The notes beneath the pieces were generated by a model, which ran no database searches, was not told the origin of the DNA, and saw only the letters and a list, made by a program, of their open reading frames with translations. From Calendula officinalis (taxonomy: Eukaryota; Streptophyta; Magnoliopsida; Asterales; Asteraceae): a stretch of DNA of 64,000 nucleotides. A program made the translations under genes and the position numbers. This document shows positions 47,075 through 59,056 of the stretch, in pieces (position 1 is the first letter of the stretch; every line of letters begins with the position of its first letter). The stretch covers positions 23,740,208-23,804,207 of the forward strand of contig OY970832.1 in the NCBI GenBank assembly GCA_963853835.1, in the 5' to 3' direction.

Positions 47075-47921
47075 AAAAAGATTCCGTCCCCGGAATCTCA
47101 CCTTGATCAAATAAACTCGGGTATCGATTCTTCATATCCGTCTCGGTTTCCCATGTCATATCGGCACCCAAACTGTGATTCCACTTAACCAAGACCATCG
47201 GTATCTGTTTCTTTCTCAGTTTCGTCACCTTTCGATCCAAAATTTCTACCGGTTCTTCAACCAACATCTTTCTCGAGTCCACCTTTAAATCTGTAATCGG
47301 TAACACCGGGATTTCATCATCTATATTACACTTCCTCAAATAGCACACATTAAATGTGTCATGAATACCCGACAATTCAGGAGGAAGATCAAGTGCAACG
47401 GTTTGGTCATTTACCACTTGACGAATAATAAACGGCCCAATATACCTCGGTGCTAATTTTCCCCGTTTCCCAAAACGAATGACACCTTTCCATGGAGAAA
47501 CTTTCAAGTAAACCCGTTCGCCCTCAACAAAGGTCACGGGTCGACGCCGTGGATCCGCATACATTTTCTGTCTATCCCGAGCCGCCTTTAACTTTTCACG
47601 GGCTATTGCCACTTTATCGGCCGTCATTTGAACAATTTCGGGACCCGCAAACTGTTTTTCTCCCGCTTCTAACCAACACGTGGGAGTTCTACACCGTCTA
47701 CCATACAACATTTCATACGGTGGCATACCGATACTCGAATGATAAGAGTTATTATACGCAAACTCAATCAAAGGCAAATGAGAATCCCACGATCCACCAT
47801 ATTCCAAAACACAAGCCCGCAACATATCTTCCAAAGTTTGAATAGTTCTCTCCGACTGACCGTCTGTTTGTGGGTGATAAGCCGTGCTCAAATTCACCCG
47901 AGTACCCAATTCCCGTTGCAA
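47073..47921 (-). pseudogene. Nested element: integrase C-terminal part and chromodomain
   Basis: Starts in the integrase core (LSTAYHPQTDGQSERTIQTL, with the last catalytic Glu region), then EFAYNNSYHSSIGMPPYEML and the GPY/F-type region KLAPRYIGPFII. It ends with a chromodomain-like segment, VEILDRKVTKLRKKQIPMVL then WNHSLGADMTWETE. The chromodomain targets insertion to silent chromatin in related elements. It is cut off from the rest of integrase by a stop codon at 47928-47930. Confidence 0.85.
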
Positions 47922-47927
47922 ACTCCT

Positions 47928-48401
47928 CTAAAAGTTAGATACAAACCGAGGATCCCGGTCGGATACAATAGATAACGGGATCCCATGTCGGGAAACTATC
48001 TCATCAATATACAATTTAGCCAATTTATCAATTGACGCGGTTTCGTTTGTGGCTAAAAAGTGGGCACTTTTTGTTAACCGATCGACAATCACCCAAATCA
48101 TATCATGGTTTCTCGGTGTTCGAGGAAGTTTTGTGACGAAATCCATTGTTATATTTTCCCACTTCCATTCGGGAATTTCTAATTGCTTCAATGACCCGTA
48201 CGGCTTTTGATGCTCGGCTTTGACTTGAGCACATACATGGCATTTTTCAACAAAATGGGCAATATCGGTCTTCATAGTAGGCCACCAATACAAAGTTTTC
48301 AAATCATTATACATCTTTGTACTTCCCGGGTGGATAGATAACCGTGACTTATGGGATTCGGTCAAGATTACATCCCGCAAACCCCAATCAAAGGCACCCA
48401 A
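47928..48401 (-). pseudogene. Nested element: integrase N-terminal and core part
   Basis: Contains the HHCC zinc finger (the tail with CHVC; SHKSRLSIHPGSTKM; LYWWPTMK) and the core with catalytic Asp (TMDFVTKLP) and IVSDRDPRFVS. A one-base loss near 48375-48385 separates it from the frame upstream, and TAG at 47928-47930 ends it inside the core. Confidence 0.85.
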
Positions 48402-51106
48402 ATTCGAGACCGAAACACTTTCAACCTTCGAGTATCTTCCACCAACTCGTCTTTCTTCTTTTTCATAATTTCAGATTTTAAATTTTCATCTTTCAAGGCC
48501 TCCAATTGACAAATTCTCAACCGGTCAACGAGATCGGACACGATCTTCATACGCATAAATTGAACAACCTTTGGCGATTCCTTACGACTTAAGGCATCGG
48601 CGACTACATTAGCTTTCCCCGGGTGATATCGAATCTCACAATCGTAGTCTTTAATGAGTTCTAACCATCTTCTTTGCCTCATATTCAATTCTTTTTGTGT
48701 GAAGACATATTGAAGGCTTTTGTGATCGGTACAAATAACACATTTGGTACCATAAAGGTAATGTCTCCACAATTTTAAGGCAAAAATCACCGCCGCGAGC
48801 TCTAAATCATGTGTCGGGTAATTCTTTTCATGAGGTTTTAATTGACGAGAGGCATAAGCAATCACCCGATCTCTTTGCATCAATACACACCCCAAACCCG
48901 CAATAGATGCATCACAATAAACTATAAAATCATCGGAACCTTCGGGTAATGCAAGTATTGGAGATTGGCACAATAATTCTTTTAAGGTTTGAAACGCCTT
49001 GTCTTGCTCGTCACCCCACCCATACGGAACATCCTTTCGGGTCAACTTCGTTAACGGGCTAGCAATCTTTGAAAAATTCTTTATAAACCTTCTATAATAA
49101 CCGGCCAACCCTAGAAAACTTCTAATTTCGGATGGAGTTTTCGGGACACTCCAATTCATTACCGCGGCTATCTTTGATGGATCGACTTTCACCCCGTCTT
49201 GGCAAATCACATGCCCCAAAAACTGCACTTCTCGGAGCCAAAACTCACACTTCGAGAACTTAGCATAAAGTTGTTCCCGTCTCAAAGTGTCTAAAACTTG
49301 CCTCAAATGACTTTCATGGTCTAGCTCGGTCTTGGAATAAATAAGTATGTGATCAATAAAAACAATCACAAACTTATCAAGGAACGGTCGACATACCCGG
49401 TTCATTAAATCCATGAATATGGCGGGAGCATTAGTCAAACCGAAAGGCATGACTAAGAATTCATAATGACCATATCTTGTTCGAAACGCGGTCTTAGGAA
49501 CATCGTTTTCATGAACCCGGACTTGATGGTAGCCCGACCTCAAATCAATCTTTGAAAAATACGAGGCCCCTTGTAACTGATCAAACAAATCATCTATACG
49601 CGGTAACGGATACTTATTCTTGACTGTTCGTTTGTTTAATTCCCGGTAATCAATGCACATTCTCAACGTGCCATCTTTCTTTTTAACAAACAAAACCGGT
49701 GCACCCCAAGGTGAATAACTCGATCTGATAAAACCCTTATCCAACAACTCTTGTATCTGATTCATCATTTCCCGAATTTCTGACGGTGCCAATCTATACG
49801 GAGCCTTGGCTACGGGACTGGCTCCTGGAACCAAATCAATTTTGAATTCTACCTCCCAAACGGGAGGTAACCCAGGCAACTCATCGGGAAAGACCTCCGG
49901 GTATTCCGATACCACCCGGACGTCTCTAACAACCTGCTTTTCTTTTCTGACATCAATGGCATAAGCAAGAAACGATTCACACCCTTTGGCAAGAGATTTT
50001 CTGGCTTTCATATATGAGATAATAGGGAGAAATGCACTACCCCGATCCCCGCGGGCCACTACGTGTGTCCCGTCAGGCAATGGAAAGGAAATTAATTTCT
50101 TATTACAATTAATTAATGCTTTATTTAAACTAAGCCAATCCATTCCAAGGACCACATCAAAACCAGATATTGGCATTAACAATAAAAACATATTAAAACA
50201 CGCCCCTTCAATATTAATATTTGCCCCAGTCACAGATGTTGTGACTGGTACCACATAACCATCAGCTACTTCCACTTCCAATGGAGTAGATACCACACAT
50301 GTAGGCAATTTCAATTTATCATGAAAATCCACAGAAATGAATGAGCGATTAGCTCCAGAATCAAATAACACACGAGCATCAATGTTGTTTATCGGGAACA
50401 TACCGGTAATGACATCGTCAGTAGTGGTAGCTTCTTCAATCGTCATTCTGAAAGCTCGGCCCTCTGATGTAGGACGATTCTTCCTCTTCTGAGGAGATGA
50501 TGCCACCGACCCCCCAACCGACCCGGATCCCGAACCCGATCTTCTTTCTGATGGGCAATCACCGGCCCGGTGACCCTCTTTGTGACAATTCCAACATACC
50601 CTGCGAGGAAAGGTACACTTACCCAAATCATGCCCATACTGACCACATCTAACACACCGCATCGTTTGGATTGTACAAGCACCATTGTGAGAAGACCTGC
50701 ATCTAGCACACCACTGTGCTTTCTGACCCGAATTACCACCCGACTGCTTACGGTTCGAACCCGTATATCTTTGACTTCCTTGACCTTTCTTGCCTTGTTG
50801 GGAACCCAATTGTGTGGACTTAAACTTTTGGTACCCCGTTCTTTCTTTATTCGCCCAACCGGGGGTATTCAAATCTCCTTCAGCTGCCTTTGCAAACTCA
50901 AAGGCTTGGGATAAGTTTGTAGCAAGTCTAGCTACACCCCGATATTCAGGCCGTAAAGCTTGAATAAAGTGTTTGATTCTCGAAGGCTCATCGGGCACCC
51001 ATTGTTGTACAAACCTCAACTTTTCATTAAACTGCTCAATCAAGTCATCCACCGACATTCTCTCCGTCATCCGTAAATTTAAGAATTCCGATCGAATTCT
51101 ATCCAT
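48368..51106 (-). pseudogene. Nested element: gag C-part, protease, reverse transcriptase and RNase H
   Basis: A 912-residue frame. Order: gag C-terminal half (1-90), two CCHC zinc knuckles (CVRCGQYGHDLGKC at 151-164 and CWNCHKEGHRAGDC at 171-184), aspartic protease (LFDSGANRSFIS, active Asp at 249), reverse transcriptase (about 430-620) and RNase H (about 715-835, YCDASIAGLG and CTDHKSLQYVF). The catalytic pair of the reverse transcriptase, normally D-D in F-[IV]-D-D, reads FIDH at 583-586 (codon 49349-49351). The enzyme is therefore expected to be inactive. The frame is lost just before integrase. Confidence 0.92.
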
Positions 51107-51154
51107 CTCAAACGAATTACAATATCTTTTGCAAACATGTTCTCTGAATTGATC

Positions 51155-51796
51155 CTATGTAATACTGTTAACTGTTTCTTTTGGTAGGCGTTCAACCAAA
51201 GTATCCCACCAATTCATTGCACCACCGGTCAATTTACGGGTAGCATACATCACCCTAAACTTATCATCACATCCACACGCATCCAAAGTTCTATCCATCT
51301 CCCTTAACCAATTCATAGTAACATTTGGGTCTCTACTACCACTGAACTCGGGAGGCTTGCAATCAAGGAATTGTTTGAAGGTACATGTTGGTTTCATATA
51401 TTGATAGGGTTGGTTCGGGAATTGGTATTGTGGCATGCCTTGACTGGGATTAACATAAAAATATTCGGGTTGAGACATCATGGGTTGAGATTCCGATGGG
51501 GTTGACATATAAGGAGCGGTCATGGTGAATGCCGGGGTTGTGGGAAATTGCATTATCAGGTTGGATAGTGCAGGGTTAGGCATAGGAGGGAAATTTGGTG
51601 TTTGGGTATTTTGGTTTTGGTTCATCCCATCTACAATACTTTGAAGATGTTCTAATCGACTTTCCATTCTCAAAATGTAATCCTCCCTTTCTGCATTAAC
51701 ATCCCTAGATGTACCCGTGACTTCCGGTTCAGGATCCGTTGGGGCTATTAACTTATTGGGATCGGTATCGGCCATTATCTGTAACAAACACAACAT
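51155..51796 (-). pseudogene. Nested element: N-terminal gag, ended by an in-frame stop
   Basis: 213 residues. A Pro/Gln/Asn-rich N-terminus with MESRLEHLQSIVDGMNQNQ is followed by the retrotransposon gag core (FKQFLDCKPPEFSGSRDP, WLREMDRTLDACGC, WWDTLVERLP). A TAG at 51155-51157 stops the frame, and the same frame then continues as gag to 51106 and beyond. An upstream Met at residue 8 (MADTDPNK) may be the true start. Confidence 0.88.
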
Positions 51797-51958
51797 CTCA
51801 CGAACTGTTAGTTTAAACCGTTAGTACCTACCATACTAACTCCTATCAAACCACAGTTCATATTCACTTAACTAATCCCCCAACTAGAGAAAGTTTGACC
51901 AACTCGAGCCAAGATTTGGGAATGGTACACCTAAATGTGCAACCATCGCCAAACCGAG

Positions 51959-51970
51959 GCTCTGATACCA
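51959..51970 (-). other. Primer-binding site of the nested element
   Basis: On the minus strand TGGTATCAGAGC follows the 5' LTR by three bases. It is complementary to the 3' end of plant initiator tRNA-Met, the usual primer of these elements. Confidence 0.9.
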
Positions 51971-51973
51971 AAT

Positions 51974-54379
51974 TGTAACACCACAATCTAGAGCCACTTT
52001 TTTTTTTAAAATGCATACGGAAGCGAATTTAGGAAAAGCCATAACTCCTACTTATTACACAACATAAAAACTTTACATATTAACCAAATGTATATAAAAA
52101 CATTTAAAGGTGTTACTAAAACAGGCTCGACCCGGTATACAAAATCAGAGTGCGGTCAAACTTCCAAAACCGACTCTAGTCAAGCTAAAACCACAACCTG
52201 AAAAGAGTCAACAAATGAGGGATTAGCACACAGCTAAGTGAATAGAAATAACAATCAATTTGCATAACCACAACAAATTAAAGACAAGAGAAATCAATCT
52301 GGAAACCCGTCCAAACTTCCACAAGCAATTGGACGTTATGAGAGTATCGGCGGACTTGCAAAGTACCTACAATTGTTGTTGACCGAACAACAGTTTACCG
52401 ATGGCCACTTTACTCATTAGCACGGTACTCACCCCTAACGGAACACATCCGTAGGAGTCCGAGCACCCCATCCAATAGTAACGAAGCCTAGCCAAACCCA
52501 CTCATAGCTAACCTCTAGAAAACATGTGCACATACTACCATTAACAATCCCACAATTAATGGTATCACCGGAAAATTTAAGAAAAACCAAGAAAAATGAA
52601 TTTTCCCAAAATCAGCCAAGATAGCGCCGCTATCCGGAGATAGCGTCGCTATCTTCAGGAGATCGCGTCGCTATCCAAAGATAGCGCCGCTATCTGCCAA
52701 AAGATAGCGTCCGCTATCTCAAACCCAGACGCTATTTCGAGTCGCTGTTCAAATTTTCCAAACACGAAGCATAGATAGCGTCGCTATCTTAGAGATAGCG
52801 GCGCTATCTCCCCAGATCAGCTAAAAATGCTGCATTTTCTCCTACAAGTCTACCATACCAAAAACTTTGTACATCACACAAGAAGAAGGTTAAATCCACT
52901 CACCTTTGCTTCCCTTTGGTACCGAGCTCAGTAATCTTATATCACTGAGGCTCCTTCCCTTTTCCTGTACAAAATGAATTCCGAATTAGTCACCCGAAAT
53001 CACCAAATGTTTAATAAGTAATACATGCTTAAGGCCACATCATGCAACCATAACTTACAACCAATTACTTATATTTTCACACTTAACCAATACTAAAGTC
53101 TAACACTTCATCAAGTCAATTCATTAGTCAATTTAACCAATTTGCACACTAGGCCCAAACGGGTCAAAACAACAATAATAAGTCGGGAATGCACACAACA
53201 TTATCCAGTGAGTTAGACTACATGATCAACATCAAAATTACATAACCAACATACTTCTTGCATCCAATTGCAAGTATTATCAACTTTGACCTTATTTAGG
53301 TCAAATAGCACCAATTGTCAAACAAACGGGTCAAGATCCGAAATCAACACAATCAAGCTTACAATTCATTCAACTAACACATAAATGACATAAAATTGAC
53401 AATTAAACTTCACAAGCCATACAAGACTAAAGTCAACTCCCAGGTTTGACCAAAGTCAACAATCTACAATTTTAGCCAGTTATGACCAAAATTCCATCTA
53501 GCCAAAGACTACCATTTCTTAGGCATTATCTCAATAGTTAACTAGTGATCTTCTTACTTAACAATTACCATTCTAACATGCATAATTCAACTAACAAAAC
53601 TTTCAAGAACACCAAAATACATAATTCACCAAATTTTGGAGGAAACCATCTTCTTCCTAAATCCACCATTGATGGAGCTTTATGAAAGCTTCACCAAATG
53701 AGCTATAACTAACAACAATTCACACATTACTTGTAAGAACTCAATTAGACACCAAAACATGCATCAATTTTGGATCTCCAACAAGATTTAACAAAAACTT
53801 CATAAAAACCCACTAACTCAAGAACCCTAGTTCATCCATGCATCAAGAACATGAAACCCTAGCCAATGAAGGAGAGAACTCACTTAGTTTTGCTTCTAGA
53901 TTCTGAAAACCACAAGGAGAAGGCAAGAATTTCAAGGTTTGATCTTCAATTTTGGGAGAAAAGCTTCAAAAGTGTGTGTGTTGAGTGTGTGTGTCATGTA
54001 CAGACAAGAGAGCAAGAGGGAAAGACCAAATTTGACATCTGCTCTAAACTAAACACGTACACCCCTCCTTCCCACACAGATACTTTCATTTAAACGCAGT
54101 ACAGGTTATTAGGTTCGCAGATAATTAATTTAGACCTAACTAACTCCAATTTTAACAACGAAGATATTTTTAGAACCCCGGTTCAGAAATGAACCCAAAT
54201 ATGTAAAAATCATTTTAACATTTAAATATCTCAGTTTTACTAATTTTTAACCCCATGGCTAAAATACAATTAATTCAGATAAATCAAATAAAATCATATA
54301 AAATAATAAAATAATAATCAATAAAATATTACTTACCAAAAGTAATAAAATATTATGGGTCGGGTCTCAGGATGTTACA
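51974..54379 (-). repeat. Right (5') LTR of the nested element
   Basis: A 2,406-bp LTR matching 44653-47060 with a few dozen differences, including one where a palindrome is intact here (GATAGCGTCCGCTATC at about 52705) but mutated in the other LTR. Confidence 0.93.
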
Positions 54380-55257
54380 AAATCTTACCAATAGTACTCA
54401 TTATTATAAAAATAATCACCACTTGCTTTACTAATACATATTCATTTATCCAGACTTAGTATTCTTTCTTTTAATCAATAGCTTTATTATTATGGTTCAT
54501 TAATGAAGATTTCCATAACCACTTTAGTTTATCATTTTTACTTCCAAAATCACCAATCATACTAGGCATGCTCTAGTATCACATTATGCCTGCTTTCATA
54601 TATTTTCAATCACTAACTTTATCAAAATGTTTATCAATAAAGAACCAATAAAATATCACACGTATTTTTAACAACTATTTGCTATGTACTCAGTTTAAAA
54701 GTCTCATGTACTCACCTTAGCCAATAATGCTCCAAATGTGTTCTTCACACCCAATCCTTTTGCTTCAACAAGCTAGCACCTTCCAAGACTTCACCAAAGC
54801 CTATCATAAAATCACAACTTGTTCAACAACAAATACTACTAATAATAACCCCTTTTTCATCACTAGAATCCTTTAACAATACTTTCCCCCAATTTGGGTG
54901 ATTTCCAAAACCCTAGGTTTTACCAAATCTTAAGATTCTTACCAATCTTAACCATACACTCGTTTCCTTTGTTAAAATACCATTTATTAAGTGTATACAA
55001 CATTTATTTCACCATTTAAGAAAAACCCCAAGAACTAGGGTTTCAAACCCAAGCTTAGAAATCCATAGATCTAAAGCTACAATGATCAAAGAGAGAAGAT
55101 ATACCTTTAATCTTCAACTAGGAGTGAAATCTACCAAGTTTTGATGGAGAAATCGACCTCAACCAGCTCTTGCACTCGAAAATCGCCCAAGAGAGAAACT
55201 AGGGTTTGCCAATGACATAAATGAGCCAAAACCCGATTTTAATGCTGTGACTGACAG

Positions 55258-55410
55258 AGTTCGCGCCGCGATCAACCAGTTCGCGCCGCGAACTTCCCGT
55301 GTCGCGAAATCCTTCGCGTTCGCTAGCTGGTCCCGAACTCCGATCTCAGAAATTCCAACTCTCTGCCCGATCCTCGCGATCGCGAGGGCCTAGTTCGCGC
55401 CGCGAACTCA
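55258..55410. repeat. GC palindrome cluster in the outer LTR (left)
   Basis: GTTCGCGCCGCGA (55259), GTTCGCGCCGCGAAC (55279-55293), CCTCGCGATCGCGAGG (about 55372-55387) and AGTTCGCGCCGCGAACT (55392-55408). The same cluster occurs at 61056-61206 in the other LTR. Confidence 0.9.
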
Positions 55411-55582
55411 CTGCACCAGACGGGCTGCAGTTTTTGTTCCTTGTTTCGACCCGGTTTCGTCCATAACTTTCTCATACGGCGTCCAAATGACACGAAACCA
55501 ATTCCTACGTTCTTTAAACGATTTATCCTTATTTATCATATTTTCTTAGAATTTATTTATCACAAAAATTCGGGTCGTTACA

Positions 55583-58500
55583 ACTATCCACCCCTTAAAA
55601 GGATTCCGTCCTCGGAATCACCAAGAATTTCCAACCCATATTTGACCGAGCATTCCGTTCTTGTTCCCTTATGGTTATTACCATCAACTTTTCCCATCCG
55701 AATTTTGTCAACAATATGTGTTCACACATTCACCATATATATTTAAACATTTGCTTGACCCCGATAGGTCCAAGCGGGTCAGAAAATCAAGCTTAGGCTT
55801 TTAATACCCAAACGGGTCAAAAATTGAACTATTTGACCGTGACACATTAAATCCTTTAATCAGACCCGCCATACACATAGAAACTATATGACCCAATCAT
55901 TACAGTCATCTAATCGATCCACACAAAAATTAAAATCTAACTTCGACCAAGTCGATATAATCCAACATCGTCTAACCCTTGTCTTAAGCACGAAGTCAAC
56001 TATACCTTAACAATTTCTTTATTCATTAGAGATTCCATTAATCAACCTTTCCATTACAATCGACCTTTAATTAATGATCCAACAATAATCATATACTCGA
56101 TTCCCAAATTCAACTCTAAACACCCAACGGGTCAAAGTCACATAATTCGACTATCATTCTCTTAATTATTCCATTAATCCCCGCACATACACACAACCGA
56201 CACATCATGCTCTCATCATTCACTAGTCATTCGAAACGAGAGTCAAAACTCATCCTTGACCAAGCCAACCAAATCACATTTGACTAACATTGACTTTTGC
56301 ATAAAGTCAACCATACTTTCCCAAATCAACAAATTCCCTACTCAGGGGATATCATTCTCGACTTACCACTTCCGGTTATACCCATTTTTGTTTCCTTAAC
56401 AATTATCGTTCTTCCAACTTTTAAATTTCTCTCCAAACAATTAGAAGGTCGCGCCTTTACTTGAGGTCACACTAACATTTACCGTTTCTTAACCTTCATT
56501 TGGTTACTTGTACCGTTACCTCATATTCTTTCAATCATCTTTGTATCACATCGGTCATTTTCATAGCTTTTCATTCTCAACTATCGGTATTAGATTCTCT
56601 ACCGCAACAGATTCCACATTTCTCTACAAATTCTACCACATCTCGGTTATCAATAACAACCTTCTTGCTAAAAGCATCTCTTTTCTCAAAATCTAAAAGT
56701 CGTAGGCATCTCCCACCCATACATGGCCTAAATGCAACCCGCATTTCACACCAAATTCTCACTTACCATAAAATCATAACAATACACATTAACCACATGG
56801 TTCTACATTCATCACATACATAAATAAATATTATCATACGGACACAACAATCCATAATTTAACTATCACATCAAGATGATTGGAAAGCCTCCAATCCATC
56901 AAGATTCAAGCTGTCACAGTGATTGGAACATCTCCAATCACGGAATGGAACCATTGGGACTCGCCCAACCGATTCCTCCCCCAAACATCATATTAGCCGG
57001 GGATCCCCCGAGCTAATCACATCCTTTCTTTTCCTCATTCTATATTGCATACCATACGAGTATACATCTTCTCACCTCACATAATTTACCACTATCTTAC
57101 ACATTTAATTGCCTACTTATTCATCATGCACTTTTGCACCCTTCCCATAATATCACTTTATTATTTTCCTTCATATTTAACATATTTCCCATTGTACATA
57201 CTACTTAACACGTTTCATATAACATTACCTTTTCATTATCATATGCTTTCAATGACTTTCGCATAATACACATGCATTGTACCCCACGGGTAAACTATTA
57301 AAATCTCCTATTACTATTTACCGTTTCAATTACACATTGACCACCCTTAACTGGTTCATTTCTTTCTTACCACATTTCCCAAAACTTTTGTCACCACCGG
57401 GTAACCACCATTCTATTCCATTAACCATATTTCACCGGCTAACCCGGTCATCTTTGAGTCAACCAACCGACTCCGGTCTACACTCGTGACCCATGACTTA
57501 GCACCCAATAGCTCAACACTCGATGTTCCCACTTTTATACATCGTGAGACTTAGAATCATTCCTTTCCCAACCGTAGCCTCACGCTACTCTACGTCACAT
57601 ACCGCCATACCATTACTATAACACGTAACCAACAATTATTTTCTTACCCTTAATATCGAATTCATCATTACTGTCACCAAGCTTGACATGGCTATATGCC
57701 ACCTTTTTACTCAACCACTTTCGACAATCAAAATTCGTCATTCCCGACACTTATTCTTTTCCACATATTTCCCATTTATGAGTTCTAAGACATAACTATA
57801 CCTTAGTCATTCTTTTGTTTACCATTCACGTGTAACAATCATTACATTATTTATCCGGATTCCCTCCGGACATCCAAATTCCATTTCCAGAGTTTCTATT
57901 TATAAAATTCCCATCCACACTAACCTTTCTTACCAAGACTTAACACTTCTTTGTGCTACTATCCTTTTGTTGAAACACATTCACCATCCTCGTGGTTCGT
58001 CCTTTGATACTACATAATAGCATCAACCCTTATATCCTTACTACATGCGACACACTTGTCTATAATCAGTTCCATTGCATATTTCCATACACATAACTAA
58101 CCGGAAAGACTATTCCCAAAATAAATCTCCACATCGTACGACTCATCTCCAATTTCTATAAGCACCAATTCGTGCAACAACCAAACAATTAAGCCATAAT
58201 CACTTAAGTCAATTTACCAAAAATTCTCCGAGGTTGCATCATGAATTCCCCTCTAGATTTCCTTCCGGGCAAACTTCCCCTTTCAACTCACTCGTGAGTT
58301 CCTTTCACAACACCTTGTACCGTGCTCTCTTTCCCAAAGTTTCATGCAACACATTCCACCGTGCCCTCACCTCATCCTTCAATAATGGTGATGCTAAAAT
58401 CACCATATCTTTCTTCCCTCGCCTGCTACTCTCTAGCACTTGCTCAATCCACTGAATCCACCCGATCGTGGCCTCCAGCTCAGAACCTCCGAACTACCAA

Positions 58501-59056
58501 ACAGTTTTACAAGTTATGAAGGCCTTATACAACGTCCTTCCATTTCTCCCGACTAGGTCATGCTACCTTTTAATGTAGATACTTCCCACCACGGTATTCG
58601 CCATTCGATGACTCTTCCTTCATATGGGTATTGGAATCTTTCCACCTACCCCCATTCACTCGATTATTTAAAATCGGGCTCATATCCTCATTCTTAACTC
58701 TTCCCAATTTAGTGGAGCTCGTCCACTTTTCACATTCATTCTTTCGCCATACCAACGTGTGCAACAAACAAGATTCAAACGGTCAACTCAACAGTCGAAA
58801 ACAACGCCATTAGATCAAAACATGGCATCTCTCATAGGGTTCGGCCCTATCATACAAATGCCCTACGGTCACAAAAGACTCATATTGCACAATTCATAAC
58901 AACTTCTATAGGTCCCCTAGGTTCAACCCTAAACTTAACATAAAGTCTCAAGGTAAACCTATCGATCTCAAGGAATATCACATTCCTATCGCTACAGTCT
59001 AAGACTAGGATGGACATCCAACCTAATTCACTTAAACTATAGCTCTGATACCAAGT
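55583..59056 (-). other. Internal region of the outer element, non-coding
   Basis: 3.47 kb between the LTRs. Beside the left LTR the minus strand has a polypurine tract (AAGGGGTGGATAG, about 55584-55597), preceded by GGATTCCGTCC-like sequence in inverted form. Nearly the same arrangement is found at this site in the nested element. No frame longer than about 110 residues and no gag/pol motif were seen on either strand. It has the size and layout of a large retrotransposon derivative that depends on a helper. Confidence 0.75.
59041..59053 (-). other. Primer-binding site of the outer element
   Basis: TGGTATCAGAGCT on the minus strand, three bases from the LTR, complementary to initiator tRNA-Met. 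It has the same primer and spacing as the nested element. Confidence 0.9.

Larger units (their letters stand above)
44653..54379 (-). mobile_element. Nested Ty3/gypsy chromovirus (Tekay/Del-like), gag-pol broken
   Basis: LTRs at 44653-47060 and 51974-54379 start TGTAACACCA and end GGATGTTACA. The target duplication is AAATT/AAATC (44648-44652 and 54380-54384), one base having changed. The internal order on the minus strand is gag, zinc knuckles, protease, reverse transcriptase, RNase H, integrase, then a chromodomain-like tail, which defines a Ty3/gypsy chromovirus. LTRs differ by roughly one percent by eye, so insertion was recent on the scale of LTR elements. It is younger than the outer element, whose LTR it splits. 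Confidence 0.94.
43525..55582 (-). repeat. Left (3') LTR of the outer element, split by the nested element
   Basis: The two parts are 43525-44652 and 54380-55582 (or 54385 without the target duplication). They match 59057-61379 closely, with scattered substitutions of about one percent by eye, and the uninterrupted site GTAAATCTTACC is preserved in the right LTR. Confidence 0.92.

Noticed and set aside
55583..59056. Gene-like frames of 60-107 residues in the outer element interior
   Set aside because: Short, low-complexity, no retroelement or host motifs.
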